Source of the DNA: Uloborus plumipes
Lineage: Eukaryota > Arthropoda > Arachnida > Araneae > Uloboridae
Direction: 5' to 3'
Assembly: GCA_038373865.1 (NCBI GenBank)
Contig: JAXGGA010003054.1
Location: 45,701-109,700, forward strand
DNA length: 64,000 bases
A program made the translations under genes and the position numbers. Shown here in pieces: positions 29,565 to 42,785 of the stretch. Under the pieces are notes generated by a model. It saw only the letters and a list, made by a program, of their open reading frames with translations. It was not told where the DNA came from and did not search any database. Numbering within the stretch: the stretch's first letter is position 1; every line of letters begins with the position of its first letter.

Positions 29565-31326
29565 AACACCACACAAAATAAATTGAACATGTAAATGAAT
29601 TAGCTTTAAGAGAATTGAATATTTAGCTTTAAGAGATTTTGTAATGTTTGACAGTAACATGATCACAAATTTTTTTGGAGTATATGCTTGCAGTATGCCA
29701 GCATCTTCATTTATCTACTAGTTCGCCCTCATATTTCCCCAATAATTAACGTTTACTTCTATAATTTACTCCTAATTTAGCCTCAATCAGTCCTCTAATT
29801 TGAAAGTGATTAAAATAAAACGTAAACTAAAAAATAATTCATAAATAAAACAACTAAGAGAAGAAAATAAGTGAAACATAATTGGCTCTATTGGAAAATT
29901 TAAACGAAACTCATCATTTTATGTTGAGCCACATTTCTAAACGTAGCTTTAAAAATGCCTATTTGATGCAATTATAAGCTGAAAAGAATTTCACAGCTTA
30001 ACTAATTTTCTCTCAATTTGTATACGAGCTGAATGTAACTTTTAAAAAAAAATCTCAATACAAGTTTGGAAAATCAGCAGTCAGTTAAAAATAAATCTTT
30101 TAAGCTCTCCTTATGTATCGTAATCTTTCTTTTTTGAAATTAATTGCATTAAATCATATGAGTACAAACTTCAAGCCCCATGTATCGCAAATTTTTATAG
30201 AATTCAAACAACATTTTTTCTTCAAAAACAGATACGAAATTTTTAAATTGGCAAAATTTTAGAGACTTTTCATTTTTATACATTTATATATTTTGTCAAA
30301 ATTGAAGAAAATTGCGTAAAATTACTCGAATACTTCATGAAAAAAGGTCCTTCGAACATTTTTCAAGCTTGAATATTATTGTCCCATGTATATTTTTTCA
30401 TGTTCAAAGCAGAATATAATTTTTATATTTTCCCTGTGGTTTTAATAAAAAATATTAGTATTAAAAAATTTTGGGAAAACAATGTGGATTATATTAACTC
30501 GCAAGATTTTGCCTGATATATTTTAACCTTATAAACCTTCAACTTTATAAACGTAAGCTTTCATTTAACTTCATCCGCGTACGTAGTTTGTTCTTACAAA
30601 AATCTAAAAAAAAACCAGCTTATATAATAATAGTTTCATCAAACTATCTTGTTGAATTTGAAATACAATAATCATAGCAAAGAGCTCCTGCACTTTCTAA
30701 AACAACATTTTGTCACGATTTAGATATCTGATATGTTTTTATTTGACTCTGTGATCCTCTAAAGTTTGCATATGTTTAAACAAAAAAAAAAAAAAAAAGC
30801 TCTTACAAAGACTCATAGATCTAGCCTATTAAGTCATTATATTATTTTACTCCTAAAATAAGGCAAAGTAATACTGAACGTTGCTTTATCTAATCATGAT
30901 ATTGCATTAAATGCAAACAAACAATTATACTTGCAAATATTTTGCAGGTATAATGTTTCTATGGAAGCTCAGAATTAAAAAATGTCAACATTGACCAATG
31001 ATTTACCTAAAATTTTCGAAGTTTCAGCTGGAATTATACTGATACGCATATTGTCATTAACCGGTGAATGTCTATACTTACAAGGTTTTTGTCTTTCACA
31101 ATAACATGTACGCTAAAAAGTTGAGGTGTATCTGCAAAAGATAACATCCCTAAAAACAAATAGATGCGTCCATTTCAGGCAGCAAACCGGATGTTAGCCT
31201 TTCCATCTCATCCGTGATCGGACAGTAGGCGTGCTTTTAAATTTTTGAGCATAAAATGGACAGATTTAACAGTTGGATTTTAGTGGATATTATAATTGGT
31301 TATTCTCAAGATTGTTTTAATTTTGC
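29565..31326. other. AT-rich unannotated stretch
   Basis: No feature seen apart from an A run at about 30781-30798. Confidence 0.5.
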
Positions 31327-32604
31327 CACTCTGCAAAAAATGAACTGTTGCTTTTGCAGTATAATAGTGGCTGCTGAGGTTCTAATTTAAAACTGTAAAA
31401 TGCACAGTAATAAACGGTAAAACTAGCAATTTTACAGTTTCTTATTGTAAAGTTAGAAGTTTTATAGTTTATTGCCGTAAAATTTACCTGTATCAGGCTT
31501 GGAGTAATCGCCGATTACGTAATCGTAATCTGTGTAATCGATTACATTTTTTGGTAATCGTAATCGTAATCATAATTAGGAAATGGGACTCTCGTAATCG
31601 TGTAATCGTAATTTTAATCAAGTATTTCTTCCGTAATCGTAATTGTAATCTAACTTTAAATAATCGTAATTTAGCCTTGTAATCGTGTAATCCAGACTTG
31701 CTGAAAGTGAAAGCTTCTAAGTTGCGTTCGCTAAAACGTAAGAATTCAATCGCGGCCCCCGGGAAAAATCACTCGAGGGAAGGAGCGTGTTCTTTGTCTC
31801 GGGGGGTCTCGGCAAGCTGCAGAAAGACAGCAAGTTGTTTCGTGCTCGTCTAGCGAGTCATAAAGCGAGCCCTAACGTATGTGCTTTGCAACCGTAGGCG
31901 CTATGACAAGACCGTCTCTCCTTATTTTTAGGATGGGTCATCAATTTTCCCTTTCATCAGCTGTCAATGATAGCTACAAACAAAGCTGCCCTACCCTGCC
32001 CTTCCTCGGGCGAGGACAGTAGTATCAAATTACAAACACATACTTTTCGGCTTAAAAGGACTCAAAACAGTTGCATGGTTTGATTTTTTTCCCTTTTTCT
32101 TTCATTAGTAAAAGAGGAGGACATTTTTCAAAATAAGAGGGAATTTGCAACTGTGCATTAGTTATTCAATATATGTTTGCAATACAGTACCCTCATTTGC
32201 GATCTGGTGACTTTTTTTAAAAATATTTTCACATATAATTTAATCTTAAGTTTATGCTTTACACTTTAATGCTGATATTTTTTTTAATCATTAAGCATAT
32301 AAAAGAAAAAGTGATGTATTTACGGATTTTTAAAATATTCCCAAGTAGCACACTTTGTTTTTTAAAGGTTGTAAAATGGTTATTAACGTTGGGACAACGG
32401 ATTAAAAACATTTAAACGCTTTTTGTGCTACCTGGGTTGCTTATGAACAAGACTAAATGCCTATGATTTATTTTTAAGCATTTATTGAAATTATTCAAAG
32501 CACAAAAAGATAATTTACTTTTGTATTAATGTTTATTATTTTAATTTCATGTTTTTAGTGCCAATAATAGCACTTCAGTATACCTTAAAAACTGTGACAT
32601 AAAA

Positions 32605-33220
32605 TCTATATCTATAAAAATGAGTGAATGCTTGTATGTTTGTATACTTGTTCTCTATACAAATCCACAGTTTGCGTCAGATTTTCATCAAACGTGACAC
32701 AGAGGTTCCTTGATGCCTTAGAATTCTCATAGGCGGGGTCTTGAAATTTTAAAAAATCTAAAAAGCTCAAATTCAAGTTTTTTGTCAAAAAATGACCCTT
32801 TTATAGGAATCTAGCCTATTATTGATCCTATTTTTTTAATCGACATGAGCCTTTAGGTTACAAATTGATAAAATTTGTGGTATTTAAATATCAGCATTTT
32901 CCAACAAAGATTAAAATTAAAACAATGAATTTTCATTTCAAGGCTCACCTATTTCATTTTAGCATGAAATAAATCAAAAACAATTATAATTCATGTTCTC
33001 ATTTGGCACAAAATATGTATGATACAGAATTTTTTTTTTCTTATCCTCCTATCTATCAGAGGAATTATGCAAAAACATGAATTAAAAGCCTTATACATGT
33101 TTCGCTTTTAGCTGGTGCTATTTTATACAAATAAGAATAGAATTCTTCCAATTTTTTTTTTCTTTTCTGAATGCTATGTTGTATTAATACGCACCCGGGC
33201 AATGCCGGGTATAAAGCTAG
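32605..33220 (+). mobile_element. Non-autonomous Helitron, 616 bp
   Basis: Starts TCTATATCTATAAAAATGAG after A and ends GCTAG before T, i.e. insertion between A and T with 5' TC and 3' CTAG. The hairpin CCCGGGCAATGCCGGG lies 8 bp from the 3' end. All are Helitron hallmarks. The 5' part (GATTTTCATCAAAC, AGAGGTTCCTTGATG) is shared with the copy at 35851-36278. No coding. Confidence 0.88.
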
Positions 33221-33483
33221 TATTATTATAAAATGGTCTCACACACACGCCAAATAAATAAATAAATCTTCAAGTTAAGATTACACATTAGTTGCAATCA
33301 TCTCTATAAAATTAGTGGATCAAAAATCATAATTCTTCAGCTATGACACTGCTGTCGCGAATGAGCATTATATATGTTATATACATTATATATATACTGC
33401 CCCGCGATGAAAAACACATTTTATGATTTGCACAACACTTATCAATCTTGCTCTCATTGAAACAATAATTTTATCCACGCATT

Positions 33484-33805
33484 CAGGGGCTCCCTGAACT
33501 AAAATTTTTGGGAGGGGGAAAATCATCAATTTGCCGAATGAAGTTCCGATTTTTTTAAAGGAAAACCGAATGATATTATTTTACCGAATGATACAGTACA
33601 AGCACGCACACATGTCGTACATGCATAACATTTAGTGAGAAAAAACATTAGTCATCTTTTGTAAAAAAATTCTAAAAACAAAAAAGAACAAGTAATCTCA
33701 ATATTGTAATATTGCCCTCAAATTGCCGAATCGTCAGCAAAATGTGCGCGAAAATTTTTGAAAGATCACAATGACCTCCCGTGACCTCCCATCGGGGCAC
33801 TCCTG
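33484..33805. mobile_element. Possible hAT MITE, 322 bp
   Basis: Starts CAGGGGCTCCCTGAAC and ends with the inverse of CAGGAGTGCCCCGATGGG. Flanks CACGCATT (left) and CATGCATT (right) match at 7 of 8 positions, fitting a hAT duplication. The word TTGCCGAATGA or CCGAATGA recurs inside. It is nested in the larger hAT. Confidence 0.6.
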
Positions 33806-34514
33806 CATGCATTAGGTATGAAAAATGTTAAATCTTATAGGAATATCATTTGAGAATTTTATAATTCTAATACTAATTACATTAAAACAATTTATAAATT
33901 GCATATATTTATATTTTTCCTGATAGTAATTTTTACCAGAATAAATGGATGGTTAATTTGACAAAATGCTATAAAAATATTACTAACTATGCAATATTGT
34001 GTAATATTTTTAAGAAAGTACTTTTACATGTTTCATTTTTCTTCCACTCAACTGATAAGGTATAAAACTAGCACACTAAAACTTGACACCTCCCCCTTTC
34101 AAAACTTTTGGATCCTCCTCTGTCTATAAATATTTCTCACAAATCTGTAATCGTGTAATCAAAATCGTAATCGGCAGATAATAATCGTAATCGATTACAT
34201 TTTTTTGCGTAATCTAATCGTTGCTGTAATCGTAATAGCGATTTGGCAGAGGGTTGTAATCGTAATCGTAATTGTAATCCCCAATTTTTCACGCTCGTAA
34301 TCGTAATCGTAATCGATTACATTTTCTCGTAATTGACTCCAAGCCTGACCTGTATTATACTGTAAAAACAACAGTATTATACTGGAAGCAAAGGTTCCAG
34401 TTTAAAAGTAGCCATTTTAGTTTATTACTGTAAAATTAGCAATTTTTACAGTTTATCACTATAAAATTAGCTGTATTTATTATACTGTAAAAACAACATT
34501 CATTTTTTACAGTG

Positions 34515-35850
34515 TATAGTAATAAAATACAACTATTTAATCTTATAAAAATTATAAGTGCACAGTAAAAAAACTTGAAAATATTCTTCTTTAATCAAAT
34601 GCATAAGAAAGATAGTGGGAACGCAAAGGTGCGATTTTCATACTAAATGCTACTCTCGCATATCATTAAGTCTTCAGCGCTCTCAGTGTAGGGAACAGCA
34701 ACCGTCCATCTTGCTCAAACGAGAACACGAGATCATCATTCATCACAAAGACGTTTTCATGAAGGGGTCTTTTTTTTCTTCAAAGAACTGTGATTTTCGC
34801 ACATTACTAGCTCTTTTGATCCACATAGTCTGTTATTTGTATAGATGAAACTAAAATGATATTCAGATAGAACTTGCTGAATTTTTTTCCACATAGTTTG
34901 GAGTGACGTATGATGTAGCTTGAAGTATTGGCAATTTTCAGTTATTGGATGAAATATTTGAAAATATGTTATGATAAATTGACAAGTTTCTCAACTTATG
35001 TTGTGCAGTGGAACCTCAATTTTATTGTTCATTTTAAACGTTATTCTGTTTCCGACCTCATTTTCTATTAATACATGAATATTCACATAAACTTCTTTTT
35101 TGCCTTTTGTGCTAATTAAATTGTTTTTTAGCTGTTAGCTGTTTGAAATAGTTCTGGCATTGCTTCTTCTCTGTCTTACTGGCTTCTTTGTCAAAGAAAA
35201 CTTAAAAGCACATTTTCTATCCGAAAGATGAGAAGCAATTAAGGAAAAAATGTTGATACAGAACGAACGGGTGGGGACGCTGTGGCCGCATGCGGCCCCA
35301 CGAGCTACCTGTTCGGCCTTTAATAAAAGCTAGCTCTAGCATTGACTTTGTTGAAAAAACCGTCGATTAAATCATTTTCAAATCGTGATAATAAATGTAC
35401 ACACAAAGTATAATGCGCCTCTGTTAAGTTGACATCCGACACTAAAACATTTAATTTTTTTTTGGATAATAAGAACGGATAATTGGCACTGAATTTAGCT
35501 GGGTTAATTTCGTAGTCTCTTTGCAAAAGTATTCCTACTCAAATTAACAGAAATTACCTTTTCCTATTACCCGAAAAGAGGGAAACGTTATCAATGTCGG
35601 AGGTCAACTTACCAGAGAACCACTATAGTCAGAACTGCGTGTAAACTAAGACGCCAAAAAGGCTCCCTAGCTCTGGTACAGAAAGTACTTTCGTTGCAAT
35701 TGGGTCTAAAAACCAAAAAAAAGTGAAGATTACCGAATTTATTTACGCTTGCTGGGTTTTTATCAGTAGTCCAATAAAATGCATAAAATCTGACTTCTAT
35801 TGTATATCGGATACATAACTACATATTATATACAATCATTTATTTAAATA
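34515..35850. other. Unannotated stretch
   Basis: CAGTGGAACCTCAATTTTAT near 35008 is like a pogo/Tigger end, but I could not pair it. GC-richer GTGGCCGCATGCGGCCCCAC at 35282 is a short palindrome often seen in hAT-type ends. No gene. Confidence 0.4.
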
Positions 35851-36278
35851 CTAGCTTATTACCTGGCGTTGCCCGAGTGCTTATTAAATTAATATATCTC
35901 TAAAAAAATTATTTGAATGAATTCTATCCATATTGACATACTTAATTCATGCTAAAAAAGTAAAATGAGCCTTAAATTGATAATTCATTGTTTATCGTAA
36001 TCTTTGTTGGAAAAAACTCATATATGATTGTGTAAAATTTTATCAGTTTGTATGCTTAAATACTTATCTCTCTTACTATGTATACTCAAAATTGAAAGAA
36101 AATGGCCATTTTGAGACAAAAAACTTGAATGTTGAGCTTTTTGGATTTTTTTTTAATTTAAAAATTATATGAATTCTAGTGTATCAAGGAACCTCTGTGG
36201 CAAGTTTGATGAAAATCCGACGAAAAATGGATTTGTATCAGAAACAAACAAACATACATACATTTATATATATATTGA
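35851..36278 (-). mobile_element. Non-autonomous Helitron (minus), 428 bp
   Basis: Minus strand: starts TCAATATATATATAAATG at 36278 and ends CTAG at 35851-35854, then T. The 3' hairpin reads CTCGGGCAACGCCAGG. Shares GATTTTCATCAAACTTG and CAGAGGTTCCTTGATAC with the copy at 32605, in the same order. No coding. Confidence 0.85.
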
Positions 36279-37836
36279 TTAATTTATTTATGTGTATGTG
36301 TAGGGAGTGAGTCGGAATTAAAAAGTGAGCACCCCAAAGCATCTTTTATTAAACTGGATCATAATCATCATGTTTTAAAATTGTATTCGAAGTTTTACAT
36401 GAGCTTATTGATATGAAATCGGACGTATTTTTACATCGAGTCTGTTACTTCTTCTATCGGTTCTTCTTACTAGCTTTACCATGCTTGGTAAAAAGCTAGC
36501 GAGTCCATAAGGAGGAATTTCGCCAAAATCATACATTAATTAATACATATTGCGTCTTTTATACATTAAATCAAACATTCATGCAGTTACATGAAGCCTT
36601 TTAATCTCGTGCGCATGTGTCTTCAAACTTTTGGTTCTAGTAGTTTAACTCCAGTGTAGGTTACACGTAATGGTCAAACAAATCTGAATTTTCGAATCTT
36701 TTGTTATTGCTCCATGGTATCTTGACTGTGTTGCTCTTGGACCCCTATAAAACAGGTGAGATAAAATGATAGAAGCGATAGATATTTTTTTAATGTATTG
36801 TTTTGATCCAAAAGCCAAACGCAAAACTGCATTTTCAGTTATTTTTTATGCTCTCTGAGATAATGCGGGGTAGACCATTGCATGTTGTAATATGTCACAA
36901 CAACATTTTACTCTGCTTAAAAGAGGCTTAAATTCCCGTTTTCATAGAACGGTAACTTTAGTGTTTAAGTTGCTTCTTTCTTCAGCTATCAATATTTTTC
37001 ATTCCTTTTGCCAAACTCTACCTTTTATCGTACAAAAAAGAACATAAATCATTATAAGCATAACATTAATCATTAATCGCCATTTATCTTGGTTGACCGT
37101 TTTTCACATAGAGTTAACTATCGTAAACAAATTATTGTTTCCCCTTAATCTTGAAAATTGTATAAACTTCTTTCGAGGCCTTTTAAAAAGCGTTTAATGC
37201 TTATAGATTAAAAAATATTGATTTTGAATGCCTTTATTCCAAACATGGCGAATTAGAATTGATGCTTCAATATGGTATAACAATATGATAGTACTTATGC
37301 AACATATTTTCCTTTGCTCGAAGCGCATTAACATTTACGCCCTGACAAAGAGTGAAACCCTACACGTTTTTATACTCTCCGTTTTCTGAAACTTTCTTTA
37401 AATCTGCGCAAATGTGTATTGTGCTATCTAAAACAATGATCAATTTGATATTTTCACTGAAGAAATCTAGATAAGAAAAAATGTTCTTGAAAAGTGATTA
37501 TAAGTCTTTTGAAGTTACATCTTCAATGCAAGAAAAGGAAACTGTTCAAGTGCTCAGTTGACAAAATGTAGTTATTACAATTCTTTTTTTTTTTTAGTAC
37601 GAAGGTACCAATACTGTAATGCAAGCTCTTTTTGCATTTCAAATATCTCATACGATTTCAGAATCTGTTAGAGTGATCATTTTAGTAATAGAAAAAAAAA
37701 CACGCACAAGGGAAAAAAGTAATATTGTTTTATATTTTTAACTGATAATCTTGAGAAAAGGGAACGGTTACTGTGAAACTTAGTCTGAAACACAAGAAGA
37801 GGAACTTTCAAAACCGGAATGTTAGAGGGCCAAGTA
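36279..37836. other. AT-rich unannotated stretch
   Basis: No gene or repeat family recognised. Confidence 0.5.
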
Positions 37837-39104
37837 GGGGAGGGTGGTAATGAATGGGCCACTTTTTGGTTTTGAATTTTTGTAATTTTTTCTAGCACTT
37901 TGTTTTAACTCTAAATTGCTGTTTTAGTTACTTTACTTATCTGGCTATCTAAAAAAGTCATAAAAGTTGGATTAGCACCTCTCTATAATGAATTATAATA
38001 GAAAATAAAAATTTTGAAATTTGGCCCATTCAACCCCATAGGGTTGAATGGGCCATCGAAGGTAATGAATGGGCCACTAAATGAATTCAATGAAAACATG
38101 TGGATTTAATCTTTTATTTGCTAAATATGACGAAATAAATGTGGCACTTGACATGATGATACAAAATCATACTGATTTAAAATTATATAAACATCAAAAC
38201 TGATGCAATTAAAATAAAACTGATGCATACCAATTGTAGCAGAAAAATGACTAAATAATGAGATTGTAAGAAATAAATAACATCAAATATATGTAAAAAA
38301 AATAACAGATAATACACACTATGATTTAACAAAATTTACATATTTCAAAAATAATATTAAAAATCACTTTCAAAAACTTCATCTTCATTTTCAAACTTAT
38401 CAAAATTGATTTTTTTTTTTTTTTAATTTACTAGACATCGGGAATAAGAAATATCTAACTTAAGTTACCAAAAAAGAAAATAAAATTGTACTGTGAGGAA
38501 TATAATGTGAAGGAGAGAGGGGGGCTTTTTCAAGCCACGCACTGCGACCAGAGGTCTATTGTACTATAGGAATATAATATAGATCTACAAATTATATTTA
38601 GAAGTTACTACAAACCTATTTTAACGACAATAATCTTAATCTGTCTATGACAGTCAGTTGTGTTTCATATTAATGCGAAAATCCAAAGAAAAGGAAGAAA
38701 AACAATATTTTGGTGGCCCATTCATTACCATGACATAGTGGCCCATTCAGCCCCACCTATACTTTTGGAATACATTTAGGTTTTTTGAGTACATTGAAAT
38801 TGGATAACATCAAAATACATCTTAAGATTAGTTTATAGATATGGAAAGACTAGCTTATACATATGTATGCAGTGAAATACTTGGTACATTTTAGCTAGGA
38901 AATGTTTTACTAAAAAGGGGAAAACTTACTTTTCAGTCAGATTTTGACCATGCCACTCTAGTTTGAAAATGGCTCAGCGAAAACGAATGAAAATTGGATG
39001 AGTTTAGTAGAACAAATAGATACATCTATTGGTGGCATCAAAAAAAAAATCATGCAAATACTTTTTCATATTTTGTTAGTGGCCCATTCATTACCACTCT
39101 CCCC
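37837..39104. mobile_element. Pogo-like non-autonomous element, 1,268 bp
   Basis: Starts GGGGAGGGTGGTAATGAATG and ends with the inverse, flanked by TA (37835-37836 and 39105-39106). GGCCCATTCA or TGAATGGGCC recurs at 38023-38076 (as a palindrome) and 38713-38755. It has the size, TA target and internal layout of the 17358 element, although the terminal sequence differs. No transposase remnant seen. Confidence 0.85.
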
Positions 39105-39106
39105 TA

Positions 39107-40056
39107 AATAGGACAGTTTGTTTAAAAGCTCTAATAGTAACTATGTAAGGTATTTTTTTCACTTAGAATAATTATGCGGTTTTCAGCTCACACTCTTGAA
39201 GTCAAAAGTTAAAATACCAAACGAAAAAAGTGTTTTTTTTTTTTTTTTTTGTTTGTTTTTGTTTTTATTTTTTCCAGCAAAGATTTCTTCTCCGACCGCT
39301 TTCTGAAAACAATATTTCTGAGTCATTATAGAAGCCCAAAACATATATTTAAAACCTTTAAATTCATTTGTTTTCTTAATTTAAGGGAACAGTTCATAAA
39401 TATTACTAACCCATAGGTTTCGAATATAACAGGAAGTGTGGACTAACAAGCACTCTAATCAGAATTAAGTATTCTAATTTAATACCTCGAAAATGAATAT
39501 TTTGCTGAGCTCTCAAAGTCTACAAATTTAGCTTCCAAAAATGTATTTCAATTGACACGTGAATCTAAGGGAACATCGTAAAATTTCTATTCAGAAATTT
39601 CAAAACATTGCTCCTTCAACTAGTCACGAACTAGATTGAAAGCATTGCAAAAATATGAAATAAGTTGAAATAACATTCAGAGAATAAATCAAAACGCACA
39701 ACAAAGTGGAAAACTAATTGAGCACTGCAATCAATTCATTTTCCGATTGCTCATTGAATGCGTTAGTTAATCTACATTTCGAATAATTTGCGAAATAAAC
39801 GAGCCTGTTGAATGAAAAGATTTAACTAGCAAGTGATTTTGTCAATACCTTTGCTCAATATAAAGAACACTAATTACACTCTAAATAAAACTTCTCTTAA
39901 TATCTTACAAAAAGCTTCTAAATATATTTAATAAAATTATTCTAGCAAATGTTTAGCTACTAGACGCAAAAAATCCCATGTACTTTTGTCAAATTTGCAC
40001 CGAGCGAATGCAAACTTGGAATGTGCGTTTTAAAAACATTATAATATATTTTCCTA
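39107..40056. other. AT-rich unannotated stretch
   Basis: Contains a T run near 39232-39250. Nothing else recognised. Confidence 0.5.
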
Positions 40057-40250
40057 CACTGGAAAAAAAATAATATTTTTTACAGTATAATACTGGCAGC
40101 AGAGGTTCCTGTTTAAAACTGTAAAATACATAATAATTAACAGTAAAATTATCAATAATATACATATTACTGATAATTTTATGGTTTATTACTGAGAATT
40201 TTAGTTTTAAACTAGAACCTCTGCTGCCAGTATTATACTGTAAAAACAAG
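40057..40250. mobile_element. ACTGTAAA MITE copy B
   Basis: Starts CACTGG plus A-rich DNA; TACAGTATAATACTGGCAGC then AGAGGTTCC at the left and their inverse at the right (CTGCTGCCAGTATTATACTG). The whole 194 bp folds back on itself. It is followed by a T/ATTTT-rich tract to about 40330. Confidence 0.8.
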
Positions 40251-40330
40251 TTTTTTTTTTATTGTTTTTATTTTTATTTTTATTTTATTTTATTTTATTT
40301 ATTTATTTTTTTTTTTTGTTTTGTTTTGTA

Positions 40331-41005
40331 TTGTATTAACAGACTCTATCATGATTTTTTTTTCACTCTTTTTGACTGCTGGTTTGTTATTTCATTTTTG
40401 AAAATTGACAGAATTTGATCTTCATCTAATACTACAGGTTATTTTATACTTTTATGTCATTTCTTAAAGATTTAAGAGATTACTGCTAAATATTGCTGTG
40501 AATTACTCATCCATTGAAAAACAAGATATAAATCATAAGTCATCTAAAATTCACGGAAAATACCCCAAAAAGATTTATACATCAGAAAATTTCATGACTC
40601 AATCTACTGTTACACGAATTCGGTAATGATTCGACATGTGTTCGTTTAATGAGGGGAGGTTTCGGTACGGGCACATTTATTGAAATTTCCATTACCCACC
40701 AATTAGTCAGAAGATATAAGAATCGGGGAGAGGGACAGGTAACGACACCAATTTAATCGCCTGACTTATTACGTGTTTGCTTCCTAGCCACCTCCAGTGA
40801 TTAAAAGAAGGGACAAAGAGAGATTCGGCCCTCCATTGCCTCTGGTCATTCTTCTTATAGATATAAGAGAACCTCATTAATTATCGGTGTAAAACGGTGG
40901 TAATTATGATGATTTCTGGTTGATTTGATGGTACGTTTCGTATAAGAACGAAAAATTGCGCTCATTTTGGTCAAAAAATCTCTAATAGCTAATTTAGAAT
41001 GCTTT
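40331..41005. other. Unannotated stretch with mixed-composition island
   Basis: 40620-40930 is free of homopolymers and more GC-balanced, with TAATTA-type words (CCAATTAGTC, TTAATTATCGG). No frame; could be a conserved non-coding element. Confidence 0.35.
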
Positions 41006-41703
41006 TAAGGGGACACGGGGCTTTTGATATGAAGTTCTCTTTTTCTTAATTTTTTTACTTTACTTGGGCCTTTTTTAGTATTGTTATTTTAAATTTTGAT
41101 TATTCTTTTAGTGTTAAGGTAATTAGAAATATGTTTGACTAAAACACAGCAAAGTTATGACAAAATGTAAGAAATAGGCGAAACACGAAAAATTGACCCT
41201 TACATCTGAATTTTTGAATGATCAACCTAAAATTGTTTTTAATGTTTCATACAACTGCTACAAAGACAACTTGGCATTATTTTAATGAGACATTTATTGT
41301 ATTTTTTTAATAATGGCTTTGTTGCAGCGAGAGCAAAAGTTTTGAAAAAATATGGTTGAATTTTTTTTTTAAAAAAAGTGTTTTTTATTTATTATTTTTT
41401 TTTTCGAAAACTAATAGTGGTAAGCTATAAAAGATTGTCAAGAACCGTTTACCTCATCATTATATGTTCACAAGAAAATTTTTGTGCTTTTTGGTTGATA
41501 TTGTAGACGCAAGGGTCATTTTTTTATGTTTTTCATATTTCTCCTATTTTGCTGTAATTTTGTAGTTTTTTTAGTCAAAAATATTTATAATTAGCTTAAG
41601 ATTAAAAAATATCAAAATGTACAGTAATAATACGAAAGAAAGCCCACGTAAAATAGAAAATAAAGAAAAAGAAAGCTTCATATCAAAGGTCCTGTGTCCT
41701 TTG
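41006..41703. mobile_element. Long-arm foldback element, ~700 bp
   Basis: 41006-41260 and 41440-41703 are diverged inverse copies: AGGGGACACGGGGC and CTTTTGATATGAAG at the left face TTCATATCAAAG and CCTGTGTCCTTT at the right, and TTGACCCTTACATCTG faces AGACGCAAGGGTCATTTTTT. No coding. Superfamily and target duplication not resolved. Confidence 0.7.
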
Positions 41704-42785
41704 AAGGACACTTTAATACTTTCTTAGAATTGAACTTAAAATGATCAATGTTTTCCAGAATATATATATTGTTTTAAATTAAGAATTACAAATTATTGAC
41801 GACAAAATAATTAACCTTCCTCGTTAAAGAAGTCTGGAAAGTCTCGCTGGAAGATAATTAAAATATTTCTTTTAAACATTCACTGCAGAAATTAGTTTTT
41901 TTATTGCGAATTTTTTATTTCATATGATATACTGCACATAACGAGTTAAAACATCTAATTTTGTGTTTTCCAAAGTATCAGCTTACTAATCTATCTGAGA
42001 AAACTGCTCACATTAGGAATTACGAACAAATTTGAGAAATGTGGTACATTACGAACCTCGACTTAACCACTGACTTCTTAGTATTATAAACTCAAATACG
42101 CAACACATATACCACTACTCAGTCATAATAAACAGAATATAACATTATTGAGTTCAGTCAAAACTAAAAGCGATGCTGATTAAGTTCGTACAGTAGCTGT
42201 CATGAGTAGATTGTTAGCTTGTCGCTGTTTTAACCTTCGCGCATTTTTTTTTTTAATTTTACTAATTTCCAACCGGGTTTGTTCAAAGTTACAGATAATA
42301 TCCACCAAATAATCATTAAGTCTTTAAAAAAAACTATAAACCACTTTATAGGGGGGGGGGTTCAAAATTTAGGCAAAAGACAAAATTATATTTTATAATT
42401 AGTTTTACTTTATATTAAGTACATAAAATCAATTCAACAGCGAAAACTGTTTGAAGTACTGCAAGAAAATAAGGCATTTTCAAATTATACTTTATTTTTT
42501 ATTTGAAAGAAACTGAACTGGAAAGAGCTATTTATAGTAAGAAAAACGTTAGAAAAAACATGCATTTTTGAAAAATGTATTCCGGTTCATCATCTTTTAA
42601 AAAAAAGGTCCGGAACTATGACTACTACAAAAATGAACAACTATGAGAAAAAAATTCAAATTCATTATCTGATTCTACGTCATACTTACATACTATTGAG
42701 AGTCACTCGCTGGACAATGCACACCCGAATTTTACCACAAAATTAAATTACAAAGAAACATTCGCAAAACCAACATTCTGACATA
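41704..42785. other. AT-rich unannotated stretch
   Basis: Contains a G run at 42351-42360. Nothing else recognised. Confidence 0.5.

Larger units (their letters stand above)
31494..34347. mobile_element. hAT element with TAATCG subterminal repeats
   Basis: Starts CAGGCTTGGAGT, ends with the inverse ACTCCAAGCCTG, and is flanked by the perfect 8-bp duplication ACCTGTAT (31486-31493 and 34348-34355). The first ~195 bp and last ~205 bp are packed with TAATCG or CGATTA: by eye about twelve and thirteen. hAT transposases are known to bind short subterminal repeats. The segment 31700-31920 is GC-richer but has no convincing frame, so it is non-autonomous. It was later hit by a Helitron (32605) and a small hAT MITE (33484). 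Confidence 0.88.
31327..34514. mobile_element. ACTGTAAA MITE copy A (interrupted)
   Basis: Two halves of a short inverted-repeat element, 31327-31493 and 34356-34514, separated by a hAT insertion. Start CACTCTGCAAAAAATGAACT, end inverse CACTGTAAAAAATG. The interior is made of TTACAGTTTATT and AATAAACTGTAAA words in both orientations and the GAGGTTC word common to copies at 40.1, 42.8, 53.0 and 62.4 kb. Without the insertion it is about 320 bp. Confidence 0.8.

Noticed and set aside
31494..34347. TAATCG clusters as a CRISPR-like array or telomeric repeat.
   Set aside because: Spacing is irregular, both clusters sit exactly inside hAT ends, and an 8-bp duplication flanks the unit.
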